Shown piece after piece: positions 1 to 11,559 of a DNA stretch of 64,000 bases. The number at the start of each line of letters is the position of its first letter. Within the stretch, counting starts at the first letter, position 1. The stretch lies in the NCBI GenBank assembly GCA_028752905.1, contig JAQNBH010000010.1, positions 21,437,308 to 21,501,307 of the forward strand. Direction: 5' to 3'. The notes beneath the pieces were generated by a model that was given only the letters and a program-made list of their open reading frames with translations, had not been told where the DNA came from and searched no databases. The position numbers and the translations under genes are program-made. This DNA is from Cladorhizidae sp. MBARI D1340-BT2 (lineage: Eukaryota > Porifera > Demospongiae > Poecilosclerida > Cladorhizidae).

Positions 1-860
1 CTGGTGAAACCAAAGAGTTGTTTCTTCATGCCAAAATGGAGGCAGTTTAAGTGAGACAGTATGGACAGCAGCGCGAGGCTCTTCTAGAGCCATGTAAACT
101 TGCTTGTAAGGCTGTGTAGATGCTACACAGGCATCGTCGGGGTCACCAATGAAGTGGATAAAAGTTATATAACACTTCTATAACACTTCTCAAGATAATA
201 ATAAATCTCAACCTAGGCAGCACATTTCAACTGGTAAGGTTACATACAAGTGTGCATTAACTAGAACATTATGATTGTTAATTAACTAGTGTACACGGAA
301 GTGTCACGAAGGAATGTCCAAATCATGGCGGAAATGAGGCAGGAAAGTCTGGTCGAAGTCTAGTCGCTACAGTATCATGATGTTTTGGTGGTAGTACAAC
401 TCAGGGCTATTTATGTGCAGGAGCATTGGTACCATGTATTTGTCTTAATGTGATCCAGGTAATGTTATCAGGAATGTTAACACTGTCAGCAAAAAAAAAT
501 TGTGTTTATATCCATGCAAGGACTTCTGTTTCATAGACAACAGTTCTAACTATCTCAATATGCAGAAATAACATTATGAGTCCTCTTTTGAAGGTTGATT
601 ATTACATATCGGAACTACTAAAGATTCTGATTGTAATGAAAAATGAGTTTCAAGAAATTCAAAAGTTTGGTCTCTGAATCCCAGGACTATTCGCCATCCA
701 CTTTGAACTAATAGTCTTGACAATTGCAATATCGAAGTCCAAATGGAAACCTATCCTCTGAACCCAGTTGTTCAGCACGAGTATTTGAGTTTAACGCAGG
801 TAAAACTGCTTCCTAAAAAAATGCTTATGCTATTATGCTATGGGGAATAATTTAAAAACT
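1..860. other. No gene seen
   Basis: AT-rich sequence with no reading frame, exon-like stretch or repeat that I can support. Confidence 0.5.
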
Positions 861-863
861 TTA

Positions 864-1080
864 CCCAGGGAGCGAAACCTGATTTAAAAAAACAGACATG
901 GCATGCTGTAAAAGATTTGCTGGCAAAAATCATATGTATATATATGTATAAACAAAATGTATATGGACAACCTTGTCAACAAGCTACTGGAAATCCGTAG
1001 AAAGCCTCTGACCATATACATGAATATCTCACCTTTAGCAGTAATCAGTCACTATGGTTTATCTGTGTTCCTTGAGAATG
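864..1080 (+). repeat. Left terminal inverted repeat of the 0.9-3.9 kb element
   Basis: Pairs with 3705-3923 in reverse complement. The best-preserved block is about 940-1010 (left) against 3790-3860 (right). A short (TATA)n tract lies at the same place in both arms. Confidence 0.65.
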
Positions 1081-1288
1081 TTGAAGGGAAAACTTAATTC
1101 CAACTATTGTTAATACTCTCTGAACAGTTTACATCTCAATATCAAGGCATATTTTGGGGGGAAACAATAAATAATTGTTCAAAATCCACGCTCAATCCTG
1201 GATTAATTGTTTTTGGTGAATAATGTATGTAGCTAATAAAAGACACAAGTCTAAACTAAATTGGTGCTGTTAGTTATCGCTTTCGGAT

Positions 1289-3225
1289 TCACTCCCGCTG
1301 TTGAAGGTGGCAGTGTAGTGGGCACGCCAGCTGCACTTCTTTCAGCACTGCTGGGTATGTTGGAGATTCAGGTATGAGTAAGTACCCAATCTTGCTTGAC
1401 TTGTGGTGTAGTAGCAGCTTCGCACAGAATACAGAAAATCCAGGCAAGCAAGCCTCTCCCTCATACGACACGTCTAGTTGCTGTGATGTCTTGACTTGTC
1501 GCCCAAGATGCCAAACAAGTATCATCTCCTCTGCAGTGTTGTCAGATGGGGTTTCCAAACTTCCTCCTATCACTGGTAGAGATGTGGCAGGCAGGAATTG
1601 CCAGCAGTGGGAAAATTTGATAGGGTCTTCCATTTCTCTGAAGGTGCACTGGAAAGACTGATATGCTCAATTTGTCTGGTGTTGTCACTTGATTCATCTT
1701 GCTCTGCATTTTCAATGATGATAGCGGTTGTTGCATTGAAACTGCCACCTTCAAGTCTTCCAGTCCAAATTGCATGACATGGAGGACCTCATCGCTGTAG
1801 ACATATTTTCTGGAATAGTAGATCCCTTCACATGCATCATGTTGGCACTTTGTGTAGTCAGCTGTCATTGCAGACGATCATAGCTGATACCCAGGCCAAG
1901 TCTGTTGTTGAGTGTTATCATGGCCTTGCTACGTGTCTGATTGTAAATGTGGTAGGTTGTGGCACTCCCCAGTGCTGTTGGTGCCCCAGCCACATGTTGT
2001 ACGAGCTGTTGGGACACTATAAGTGCCTTTTCCCTAACAGACTTATCAACAAACACTCATCCTGAGCTCAGAGGCTGTCTTTGGGGTGTTATACTTGGTC
2101 TGTCACAGAGCAGCATGGCTGTGAAGTTGAAGAGATAATCATCTTGTCAGCAGCAGCATATGGAATTTCAGTTAACTGCTCTTGTTGTCTCTCCTTCCTG
2201 CATGTCTTGATGTCTCCTCTCAGTGTTTTGGCTGCCCACAGTATAATCTGCTGTGTTCATCAATTTCGCGCTCTGCTTCCAGTTACCACAGTTTCTCAAG
2301 AGCATCACCGAGTGGTATGGAAGATGCACAGATGAAGGGCAGATCCACTGGTTTGGTTGGTGACAGAAATGCATTTCCCAAATTTCTGCTGCAGTTAACA
2401 TTTCAGTGATATTGACCTGTACATGTCTGCAGTCTTTACTCCTAGCTCCCGGAGAATCATCCGGTAGTTGTCCCGCAAGGACTTGATCAGGAAGCCACAT
2501 TTCTCCTGAAAGGAACAGCGATATTTCTAGCTGTTTCACCAGATGAGTCAAAGCCACATCATACAGATTCTTCTGTGCAGATTTACCAGTCGGGACTCAT
2601 GTTGCCTTGAATGCATTCATGCATGGTATGTGATATGATGTCATTTGCGACCATGTCATGTCCTTTGCCCAATCAATCTTAGCAAAATGTCCTCTCTACT
2701 CAAGTTCTTGGCTTTCTCAACGATCGCCTGTTGGCTGTTTGCTGTTGACACCCTGGCTGTAGGTGTCTTTCCTTACAGCCACCTTTTGTTACATATGATG
2801 CATGTACTCTTGGCATCAAATGCTGCTGTGCGATGCCTGCTGGGAATGATGGGACATTTTGGTTGAGGTATTGCATTCTGGCTGAGCCAGCATTGTGCAG
2901 CTTGCTCCTAGATGCCTCTTTTCTACTAGTCTGTAGCTCTTTTCATTGATGTACAAGTTTCTGCATTTGGCATGCACTTGGGGGACTTCTCTGCCACCCA
3001 TGAGTCCTTGGTACATCATGGTGCACCCTTCTGTAGGTCTCGTCCTGTCGACAGGTCATGGCTACAAGAAGTTTTGGGGCTGTTGTTAGCTGAATGTTCA
3101 ACAGTCATTTGATTGCAGGTCATTGGCATATGACACACTTGGTGTAGTTTGTAAGCATGTCTTCGCACTTTCTCTTCAGTCATTCCAGAGACACGGTTCC
3201 CTCCAGCACTCCTTTCCCTGTACAA
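1289..3225 (-). pseudogene. Decayed transposon protein, family not recognised
   Basis: A chain of minus-strand open segments (3225-3016, 3019-2816, 2557-2168, 2056-1865, 1868-1542, 1633-1289) shifts frame repeatedly and contains stops, so it is no longer a working gene. Segments that look protein-like include QVHAKCRNLYINEKS (about 2960) and NQTRSKAMITLNNRLGLGIS (about 1910). I recall similar TRSK...LNxLG...SYD strings from long unannotated proteins of cnidarians and other invertebrates, but I cannot name the family. Its position between TIRs suggests it is the element's own protein. No DDE triad can be placed with confidence. Confidence 0.35.
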
Positions 3226-3704
3226 CTAGTCATCTTCTGTCAGATACCTACAAGATAAATTGATAATGGGAGAAAAAAGTTATTTAGTGGAAATTTATTT
3301 GAACAATTTTGCTATGGTTTCTGGCTCATAACTTTGATAGCTACTGCTGCATTTTCTTGTACCTACTATGATTTTTTAACTGCTATACTTAACCTGCTGA
3401 GACTCGATACTTTCTGCACTTGAGCCAGGAAGTAGGGGGTTGCGATAGGCCACTAGCACTAGCTGGCTTAATTAATGTACTTACCTAAACCAATGGTCAA
3501 CTCCAGCTCTAGCAATCGCCTGCCAATTCTTCTCAATATAGGAGCTAAACAAATACAATGTGGTAGTGGGCTTTAATTCAACGATGTACAATGCTAGTAA
3601 TTAGCAAGATGCCTTGACTATTCGTAGGTACAAAGATTAATGTTGCTACTGTAGTCAGTTGGTACAAGTTATCATAATTACTTATTATAGACTTTGGGGT
3701 TGCT

Positions 3705-3923
3705 AGAACTAAATTCTATTCATGGGACAATCATAAACCACAATGACTGATAATGCCAAAAGTGTGATATTCATGTACAAGGGTTAATTTTGTTCAGAGG
3801 CTTCCTACAGATTTCCAGTAGCTTGTTGACAAGGTTGTCCATATACATTTTGTTTATATATATATATAGAGCCAACCTTTTATACAGCACGCCATGTCTG
3901 TCAAACGTATTTTTCCCCCTGGG
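3705..3923 (-). repeat. Right terminal inverted repeat of the 0.9-3.9 kb element
   Basis: Reverse-complement partner of 864-1080, ending CCCTGGG then TA. Confidence 0.65.
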
Positions 3924-3925
3924 TA

Positions 3926-5160
3926 CTTAACAATTTCGGAAGTAAGACTATTGGCATTTCTAATATTGTAAATTCAACAAGCTTTCATAATACAAATATT
4001 TAACTGTTGACTGTAACTATGAGCTAAAGGTCAGACTTGACCGATCCTTGCCAGAACACACTCATTCTACAGGCAGCAACACCATAGCCTTGACCTATAC
4101 TGAATGCAACATCTATGTTGTGAGTTTGGAGCCAAGGAAGAAGAGCAGTTGAGATGGAATACATTCTAAAGTAAAAAAATCAAAAAAAAATTCTGTGATT
4201 GGTTTGGCAACATCAACATGTCTTATCATTACTCCAAATGAACATAATCTGTTTCTTCATCTGCTAATATGGTGAAGTACGTCCTTGATATCTTTTAAGT
4301 ATTGTTTTAACTTGTCTGGAGATCATTTTTATTTGGGATGGTCTTATAGGATTACCACCCCCGAGGTCACTTTTTCAGATGTGGCAAAGCACCTCATCTG
4401 CCTTAGCTCTAATGTGGACCAGGTCAATAGAATTATCTTTATTTTGATTCTGTTGCTGAAAAATTATCTCTGTGATCTTGAAATGAAAAACCTTCCATTG
4501 CATAAAAGCAAACATACTCCAACAGTGATTTCACCACCATCGTATTTTGACCCACTTTCTCTTCACTTTACATGCAGAGCATACAAGCAACATTCTTGGT
4601 TGAGTAGCAGAATGCAAACCTCTGAAAGTAACCGTTCTTGTCATTGAATCATGATTGTATTGATCCTTTTCATGGCTAAAGCATACTTAGTCAATACCTG
4701 AAAAGGCTTTAAAGAGCCCTAACCTTTGCTGTCTAATGTTGCTTGGAGCAAACAAAGCACAATCTTTACAGTAGATACCATCCTTAAAATGCTGTAAGGA
4801 TATCATGGATAATGTGAAACCCACTCAGCTTTAAAGCAGGATTGATGCTACCCAACTTCTTAGCAGATAAATTTTATTATGTAGAATCTGGAATGCGATT
4901 GACAATGTTAGTTTAATGCTTTTCTGGTAGGTGATTTAAATTACCACATTATAGCAAAATGGCAATATCCAATATATACAACAGGATGGGAATGAGGAGG
5001 AGAGAATGAAGAAGTGAAAGAGAACATGCCAAGCTTGAGGAGCTAGGTTCTGGCACCAATTGAGCGGATCCAGTTTGAGGGGAAATGGCTCTAGATATGA
5101 TAAAAATAATAACACTAAGTCTTACAATTTTTTCTGAGGACTTCCTTTTTTTAACCAAGT
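3926..5160. other. No supported gene
   Basis: A 120-codon plus-strand frame at 4285-4647 has no recognisable motif and no exon signals that convince me. Otherwise AT-rich intergenic or intronic sequence. Confidence 0.4.
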
Positions 5161-5162
5161 AC

Positions 5163-5216
5163 TCTTTTCATGGCCTTTGCTAGCTTGGGTTTCACCATAG
5201 ACACAGTAAGATGCAG
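5163..5216 (-). CDS. Possible downstream exon of the AKAP7-like gene with the second H-x-T motif
   Basis: Minus-strand 54-base stretch between an acceptor (CTAGAGCAG, just above 5216) and a donor (GTACTT at 5162). It encodes LHLTVSMVKPKLAKAMKR. H-x-T twice is the hallmark of 2H phosphoesterases, and this copy lies downstream of the first one in transcription order. The exon is very short and the linking exon between 5216 and 5922 was not found, so this is tentative. Confidence 0.3.
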
Positions 5217-5923
5217 CTGCTCTAGTTACATAAGACATCTTGTATGAGCGGGTCAGGTCTAGACAGTTGTGCAGCATGGTGTTCACAAATATAATTGTGG
5301 TATGGGAGGTGCTTAGGCTTGGAGACTTAGAGAATCAACTGAACTTGCAGCGCCAGCTAAATAATGGAGCACAAGAATCAGTGAGGGGTATGAGTAAGTT
5401 AGCTAGATGATAACAATTTCGGGCTGGAGGGATGTTCTTAAGAACCTAAAAAAAACCTTCTGGATTTATTGTTTTTCTCACGAGTATCGATATGAGCTAA
5501 ATAGCATTTACCCGGGTAATTGGCAGGAACTAGCCACTAATAAGCTAGCTAATTACTTTTGTTACTATATGTAGTTATACAGCTTGCACTAGCTAAAGGC
5601 TCCACAAGCTGTAGCATGACCTGCAGTCAGCTCCAAAGAGGAATCTCTAATTAGTCATGTCTCCTTCACAACTGGCATAAACTCCCCCTCCCTCCTAATT
5701 GTGTAATGTGGGTGGCTGCACAGTTCACTGGCTAATCTATCTGCATACCGTTCCTGCTGAAACCTGCTCCCTCCTAGTGCTGCATATAGTGTTTGTTTGC
5801 CTCAGTGACCTGTAGCTTATTGTATTTGCACTCTAATATATGAGCAGCTTGAAAAGATTCCCCCACCATAATATATATTTTTATGAATAGAATAGTTACA
5901 AGAATCATAAACCAGCCACGCAC

Positions 5924-6113
5924 CTTTCTTCCTGTCTTATAATATCAAGATTCATTACCATCAGTGTCAAGTGCAACTTGTCCACGGACACCATCAGTGG
6001 CTCAAGATGTGGATCTCTCTGTACCATTTCTTGTTGCACCTTCTCAATGTTCTCCCTGATTGTGGAAGAATTAATTCGAATGGATACGAAAGCAGTCGGC
6101 TCTCTCCTTTGAC
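5924..6113 (-). CDS. AKAP7-like 2H phosphoesterase domain, internal exon
   Basis: Read on the minus strand this is an open 63-codon exon between a good acceptor (pyrimidine-rich stretch then TTAACAG, just above 6113) and a donor (AAG|GTGCGT at 5923). The peptide includes PTAFVSIRINSSTIRENIEK and VSVDKLHLTLMVMNLD. This pattern, a strand pair opening [FV]xSIxI, an amphipathic helix, then an H-x-T motif (HLT) followed by hydrophobic residues, is the first half of the AKAP7 nuclear-localisation/2H phosphoesterase fold, which binds or cleaves nucleotide 2',3' or 2',5' phosphates. Only one half is present, so other exons must carry the second H-x-T motif. It is probably a host gene, since nothing transposon-like surrounds it. 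Confidence 0.55.
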
Positions 6114-6119
6114 CTGTTA

Positions 6120-7730
6120 AAACAACAAAACCAAAAACCTAACATATAGGCAAATAAATAAATGTGTAAAACAATAATGCTACATTGGGGAGAAGTGACG
6201 TGCAGTGCTATATTATTGGAAACACTCCATTACCCAAACTTGTACCATAGTGGTCATGTGTAGTTAGCCTGCACACAAATACTTGTGATAGCCACCTACT
6301 GTAAACTCTATTCTCAACCAGATGATGCACTGCACCCAATAGCTGTTACCTTGTCTTTACTGTCTTCGTTATTGCAGTACTTCACTGGCAAGTGCTAGGA
6401 AAGTATTCATTGTGCCATCTGCATTAGCTTCACCGCCAGGGCAACGTATTTAACAAAGCTTTGAGGCAAGAATTTTACTATGATGACCAGGCCTTTTACT
6501 TACCACAATTATCTCTACTTGTCCGTATATTCCTTGATGAGCTTCTGCTGCTTATTTTAAGGGAACTTCTTGCCACTTTCCCAGTCTTCTAATGGCACAA
6601 GTAACCACAGCCTATTTAATTCCAAAGCACTTTCCGACATACCCAACCATTGTACTTCCGGGTTATGAAGGACGACAATAGCAAGCCTGTTGCAAGATTT
6701 GTTCCCTTCCTTAGCTAATAGAACTTTTCTCGAATCAGACTGCCATCTCTTGAGGAAGATTAGGAAGGAGCAAGTGTTTTGAGGCAAACTTAGAAGAAGC
6801 TAGCAATGGTGCCTCTTGCAACCTTGCATTTGATCTCAATCATCGAAGGTGTGTTTGTCTACACAACTGTTTAGACATCATCCACGGAGAAAAGTGTTCT
6901 GCCATCAATGCCCTTCCCCAACAGCATCAATATATATATATATCTTGGCAATTTTCAGCTATATCTATAATTATAGTAAATTTGATGTACTTATTCTCTA
7001 GCTTACTGGTCATTTGACCATTGTAACAAACTCATTAAGAAGGTAGCTTCAATATTATTGAAACACTCGCTCCTTGCCATGTAAGTTCAGCATATTGGTT
7101 TAGATAATTACACTTACCATGGTACCATCGGATCGCAGTGAGAGTAATAAAAAAAAAATTAAATTTAAATACACACCAAAAAACAAAACAAAACTTAAAT
7201 TCACTAGTCCCTAGCAACCATATATTATGGGATATGGGATAGCAGTATAAACAATGTGGTTAGGTTTTTAACACAGACCAGGAGTGCAACATAATTATGT
7301 GCAAGTCTTTGGGTGGCAAAACCTAAAGGGTGCAGGAATGAAAGCAGAGGCAGGCGTTCTGGCCTGCTGTGGTAAGAGCCTCTCTCGACAGGTGGGGAGA
7401 CCGTGTTGACCAATCCTGTGCCATGCTGTGGTGGATTTGAGTGGAAGCATGCCCATTGCAAACCAAAACATGGTGAATTATGCCTAAATAGGGGGAAACT
7501 CGTGAAAGCTAGAACAATTCTGACTTGCAAATTTATTGTCAAATTTGGGTAAAGGGGCAGAAGACTAATTGAACAATACAGTAACTGGGTCCCCCCCCCC
7601 CCACATTTCCCTCAGGATAGCTGGAGCCTGGTGCAGTAGGTTGGACGAGGAATGCTGTGAGTCATGGTGGGCCATTTTATGTAAGCAGAACTAGTGATGT
7701 GGGACGAACTAAAAGACGGTTTAAGGAGAC
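6120..7730. other. Probable intron or intergenic sequence
   Basis: Holds (TA)n near 6935, A-rich stretches near 7150 and a 13-base C run at 7590-7602. Short open frames (minus 6557-6787 and 7225-7542) lack known motifs. It may be the 5' side of the AKAP7-like gene, but no upstream exon was identified. Confidence 0.4.
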
Positions 7731-7734
7731 CGAA

Positions 7735-8569
7735 TCAATGCTCATTAGATCCCATGAAATTATAATAACCTTCTCAATAATGAACTTGAAATTACATTCT
7801 CTCGAACTTGTTTTAGAAGTTGGCTCAAAACAGAATCGTGAGCACCAAGCATGACATTAGAGGCAAAGCCAATAACATCAAACCATGGAATGCTGCGAAT
7901 CAAATTCAGTTCCATGGCATCCAACAATGCTAGTGCTGTAGCAACATTGCATACATGCATTGCTAAAAGTCATGTGACCACTTTTCACAATTGTTTATCC
8001 CAATAACTTAAATATAATTACAAAATTCTATTTGTCCCACTAGTCATTCTCTCCATAACACAATATAGAGAAGGGCATTCTCGAATTACTTTTGAATTAT
8101 TTGCTGCTGCTAAACCATGCTTGATGATGGCTGTGGTTGTTGTTCTTCCTGAAGCATAACCTAAACCAATCTTACTGTCTGGGAACATAACTTTACAAAG
8201 TTTTGTGAAGTGATCATCGGTCAGAAAAGCAATATTATGCTCAGCTATAAATGTCGTAAAATATAGCCAGTTCTGCCTTGTTACTTGATTCTCCAATGTG
8301 CTTGAAGACTAACCTTCCATATTTTTCTCGATACCTTATATTCTTTGCTTTCATTTGCTTTCAATGTGTCTTTTGCTTCCAATGTGACATTTAACGTCAT
8401 TAAACCCTCCACTACATGCAGAATATTCACACAAACAAAACTTGCGGTGGACAAAATTAGGCCCCTTCCTGCTCATGATATTATAACCTTTCCACTCTGG
8501 TTGCCATCCACTTGCTCTTTTGTGCCTCTTGGACTTAGGAGGAGAAGTAGGACCTACCCTTGATGCCAT
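7735..8569 (-). pseudogene. hAT-type transposase remnant, N-terminal half
   Basis: Minus-strand segments in order: 8569-8351 with a BED-like zinc finger (FCLCEYSACSGGFNDVKCHI then HI in GSKRHI; one expected cysteine appears as arginine in VHRKFC), 8296-8018 with LYFTTFIAEHNIAFLTDDHF and FPDSKIGLGYASGRTTTTAI, and about 7960-7830 with WFDVIGFASNVMLGAHDSVL. The last resembles the hAT RNase H-like core around the catalytic aspartate (V-I-G-[FL]-x-[ST]-D), but the D is missing. Frame changes and deletions separate the pieces, and the C-terminal dimerisation region is absent. Sequence at 7740-7805 resembles the Penelope-like tail at 18.5 kb, suggesting a second insertion cut it off. Confidence 0.6.
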
Positions 8570-8789
8570 AGCTGTTCCAGAGCACTACAACAGTTTCAAG
8601 AAATGAACAGTTGTTTACAGCAGGCAGTGATAGGTAAGGTATGGCCTATGCCCATTTCGTAGTAGTGCACCAATGGTCAGTTACTATTGTTCTTCAACCT
8701 CAGGGTACAACTTCAGAGCAACCCACTATCACTGCCAGATTTAATAAATAATTGTGGTTACCATTTTATAGCTTCGTAGATTCTGTAAA

Positions 8790-9112
8790 CTTCATGGTAT
8801 GGAATTGATATATAGCTCATAGCTCAAAAGATAAGTCTCCCTGTGTGCTCTCTTTTGATACTAAAATATTTTTCATAGGTATAACTATTTATAGGTATAA
8901 CTAAAGCCAAGTTACTGGACCTAAAGTGGAGGGAACTTCAAAACCTGAATGCCTGATTTTGCCGCATAAATATCTCCAGATTGCAAAGTGCTAACGATTT
9001 GAAATTAGAACCAGTGGCTAGAGGAAGCCCTACTCTACACAATGAGTGTTTTCATTAGGCGCTAAAACGCAAGTACGCGGTCAAGTGCGCGGGTGGAAAA
9101 TGAGTTTTATTT
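8790..9112 (+). repeat. Left arm of a ~320-bp inverted repeat
   Basis: Reverse-complement partner of 10875-11362. Shared blocks include AAATATCTCCAGATT, CACAATGAGTGTT and GCGGGTGGAAAATGA. The pair encloses the hAT at 9290-10852. Confidence 0.7.
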
Positions 9113-9854
9113 ATTTATTTTATTTTTAAAAAATTCCCCCCAAGCCAACAAATACAATAGACATTACGTTATAGAGTTCAATGGATTTCACTGATGTAGT
9201 GATATTCGACCGTTGATTGGATTGGTGATGTTTCATGAATGGGGTGGCCTGAGGTAGATCTAGCACCCCTGAGACAAGTGATGCTAAGACAGGGGGGTAA
9301 CTTCTGGGGGGGGGCTGGGGGGCCCATGGCCCACCCAACTTTTGGCCAAAACAAGTTTTCTAAGGGAGTTTTTGCAAGCTGTTGAAGGTGTTGACTAACA
9401 AGTTATAGCACATTCATAATTGCAATTGGTGTGAAATATGCTAGATAGAACAATACCATAGAACAACACCATAATATTGGTAAAAAAACAACTTTGTTCC
9501 CTAATCGGTTCAATACATGTGACTAGTTAGTGTATGTCAGGAATAACAGCCTGACAACTCAACCACCAAACAAGCCTCAGACCATACCATGGAACTAACA
9601 CTTTAGGTGTGAGGATCATTTTAGCTGTTAGGATCATTTTGACATTTATATAGTTCATGTATTTCATTGGTTCATTTTGATTTTGCCATGACAGCAGTGG
9701 AGTGCCTATATAAGTAAGCTCTCCACTGCCTTATGTTGAGTTCTGCTATAAACCTAATGGGCTGTTAATCATTATTCGGAATACTGAGCAATATAAGAGT
9801 GAACCCTAACAGTGTAGCAGGCCATATATTGCTAGTGCTGCTGCAGAATGAATC

Positions 9855-10016
9855 ATGCCTAAAAGACAAGCCTCCTTGTTAAGTTTTTGTCAAAGTCCAA
9901 CTAAGAGACAAAGGGAGTCTGAGGAGAAGGCTGATGATCAAGCCCAAGGATCTGATAGCCAAGATGTACAGGTTGAAGAAAACCCAGAAGAATCTGAACA
10001 AGTACATCTGTCATAA
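9855..10016 (+). pseudogene. First exon of a hAT transposase
   Basis: ATG at 9855 opens MPKRQASLLSFCQSPTKRQR, a basic start followed by an acidic, glutamine-rich stretch. Starts of the form M-x-[KR]-[KR]-x-S-[IL]-x-[SK]-F-F are usual in ZMYM/DUF4371-type hAT transposases. The frame reads to a stop at 10014, but a donor-like AA|GTACAT occurs just before. A TATA-like box lies about 150 bases upstream. Transcription from here could still occur, but the body of the protein has been lost. Confidence 0.5.
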
Positions 10017-10312
10017 TCCATCACATGATAACAACATTAATCCTCTCAATTTTTATGTGGCATCTCAGCCTCTGATGTCAGTGAATCCTTATTAAACAAT
10101 CATATATTGACAGACCCTGTTGTTGTAGTTGTTTTTGCAAAATTATAGACTTTGACTCAAGCTACAAGTACTTTTGATATCTCTCAGGAGCAGCAACAAG
10201 AAGCCAGTAGAATATCCCTGACTCTGGATACCCTTCCTCAAGTTCCCTACCAGCCAATCAACATCAAATACCCTATCGCAGTTTCAGTCAAGATGAAGGT
10301 GGTGGTGATACA

Positions 10313-10624
10313 TTGCAAAATGTCGTTGATTTCCTCAAAAAGAACAAAAGCATCTGGCCCCTCATACCAGAGGTCATGTCTTTGGTCAAGGTTGTTCTGG
10401 TTATGCCGGTAACTAATGCAAGCTCTGAACGAGCCTTCAGTGCGCTGAGAAGGGTGAAGTCTTACCTTCGTACAACAATGTCGAACAACCGCCTCAATCA
10501 TCTCATGACATGCACAGTGCATAAAGAGCTGGTGAAGGAACTGAGCCTCAAGCAAGTGACAAATGACTTTGTGGATAGAGTAGAGAGGCGCTCATCCATC
10601 TTCGGCCACTTTTCCATTTCTTAG
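10313..10624 (+). pseudogene. hAT transposase C-terminal dimerisation domain
   Basis: Encodes PVTNASSERAFSALRRVKSY then LRTTMSNNRLNHLM, the hallmark [PA]-x-[ST]-x-A-x-SER-x-FS-x-[LM]-RR-[IV]-K block of the hAT C-terminal dimerisation domain. The preceding frame at 10152-10310 is probably the same protein after a one-base shift (QEQQQEASRISL...). The stop is at 10622. Confidence 0.8.
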
Positions 10625-10874
10625 TAGATGTGAATGATAGTCTCTTTCTCTCTCTTAGATGTTAGTGATAGTATACTGTTTGTCATCTGGTTATGTTATG
10701 TGTTCGGGTGATTACTAAATTGATCAACACTAATTTACCCTAAAGCCTATTTTTCAAAATATCCTGGATGAGTATCTAGAGACACCCCTAGAGTAAGCAG
10801 CTTTAATACTGCATTTGGCCCCCCCAACTTTCATATGGAAATTACCCCCCTGTAAGAAGGACAAATGAGTTTTA

Positions 10875-11362
10875 TGGATTATTAAACGAAATTCATTTTC
10901 CACCCGCGCGCTTGACGACGTCCTTACATTTTAACGCCTGCTATTGATCCCCCCCCTCTTTTTTTCCTTCCTTTTTTCCCCCTTTTTTATTTTCCCCCCC
11001 TTTTTTCCTCTTCTTTTTTTCTCTTTTTTCCCCTCTTTTTTTCCTTTTCTTTTTTTCTTCTTTTTCCCCCTTTCTCCCCCACTTTTTCCCCTTATTTTTT
11101 TCTTCCAGATTCCTTAGAACACTCATTGTGTATGCAGAGTAGAGCTTCCTTTAGCCGGTGCTAATTTGAACTCGATAGCACTTGGCAAAATCTGGAGATA
11201 TTTATCCGGCAAAATCAGTCATTCAGGTTTTTGAGGTTCCATCCACTTGCAGCTCCAGTAACTTGGTTATAGTTATACTTATGAAAAATATTTTACAACA
11301 GAGAGCACAAAGAGAGACCTATCTTTTGAGCTATATATCAAGTCCATACCACGAAGCTTAGG
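10875..11362 (-). repeat. Right arm of the inverted repeat, split by a polypyrimidine tract
   Basis: Matches 8790-9112 in reverse complement except for about 160 bases (10949-11105) of almost pure pyrimidine with no counterpart in the left arm. This reads as a foldback-type element or long-TIR transposon. Confidence 0.65.
10949..11105. repeat. Homopyrimidine/homopurine tract
   Basis: About 157 bases made almost only of T and C on the plus strand. Long mirror-like Py/Pu tracts can adopt triplex (H-DNA) structure and are prone to replication slippage. The minus-strand lysine/glutamate/glycine-rich frame across it (10941-11126) is a by-product of composition. Confidence 0.75.
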
Positions 11363-11559
11363 CCTATAACTTCAGGATTCTAAGGGATGGGTCTGTCGGG
11401 ATGTAGGAAGCAGGAGTATGCCAAGCATGTTGGTCGGAGCCAGACTGTGGAACATCTTCTATCATGGATGGCCACAGCATGGCCTCCCTTTAACAGGGAG
11501 GTCTCTTGGCAGATGATTAAACAACCAGCATACAATTGGAACAGACAAGACCAATTATA

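Larger units (their letters stand above)
864..3923 (-). mobile_element. DNA transposon with long terminal inverted repeats, flanked by TA
   Basis: The stretches at about 864-1080 and 3705-3923 are imperfect reverse complements; both contain the shared string ACAAAATGTATATGGACAAC and both start CCCAGGG at the outer end. A TA dinucleotide sits directly outside each end (862-863 and 3924-3925), as expected for a TA target-site duplication. The interior carries decayed minus-strand coding sequence. Long TIRs with TA duplication occur in several superfamilies (Tc1/mariner relatives, ISL2EU), and I cannot assign one. The arms have diverged by many substitutions and small indels, so the copy is old. 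Confidence 0.6.
9290..10852 (+). mobile_element. Internally deleted hAT element
   Basis: The ends are short inverted repeats: CAGGGGGGTAA at 9290 and TTACCCCCCTG ending at 10852. Inside are a probable first exon (9855-10016), a TATA-like box (CTATATAAG near 9708) and the 3' end of a transposase (10313-10624). The transposase core between them is missing, so the copy would depend on an intact relative. The flanks share TAAGA but no clean 8-bp duplication is visible. Confidence 0.6.

Noticed and set aside
4285..4647. 120-codon plus-strand frame
   Set aside because: No motif, no exon signals and AT-driven composition; neither strand gives a recognisable protein.
10941..11126. Lysine/glutamate/glycine-rich minus-strand frame
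   Set aside because: It is the translation of a homopurine tract; composition alone keeps it open.
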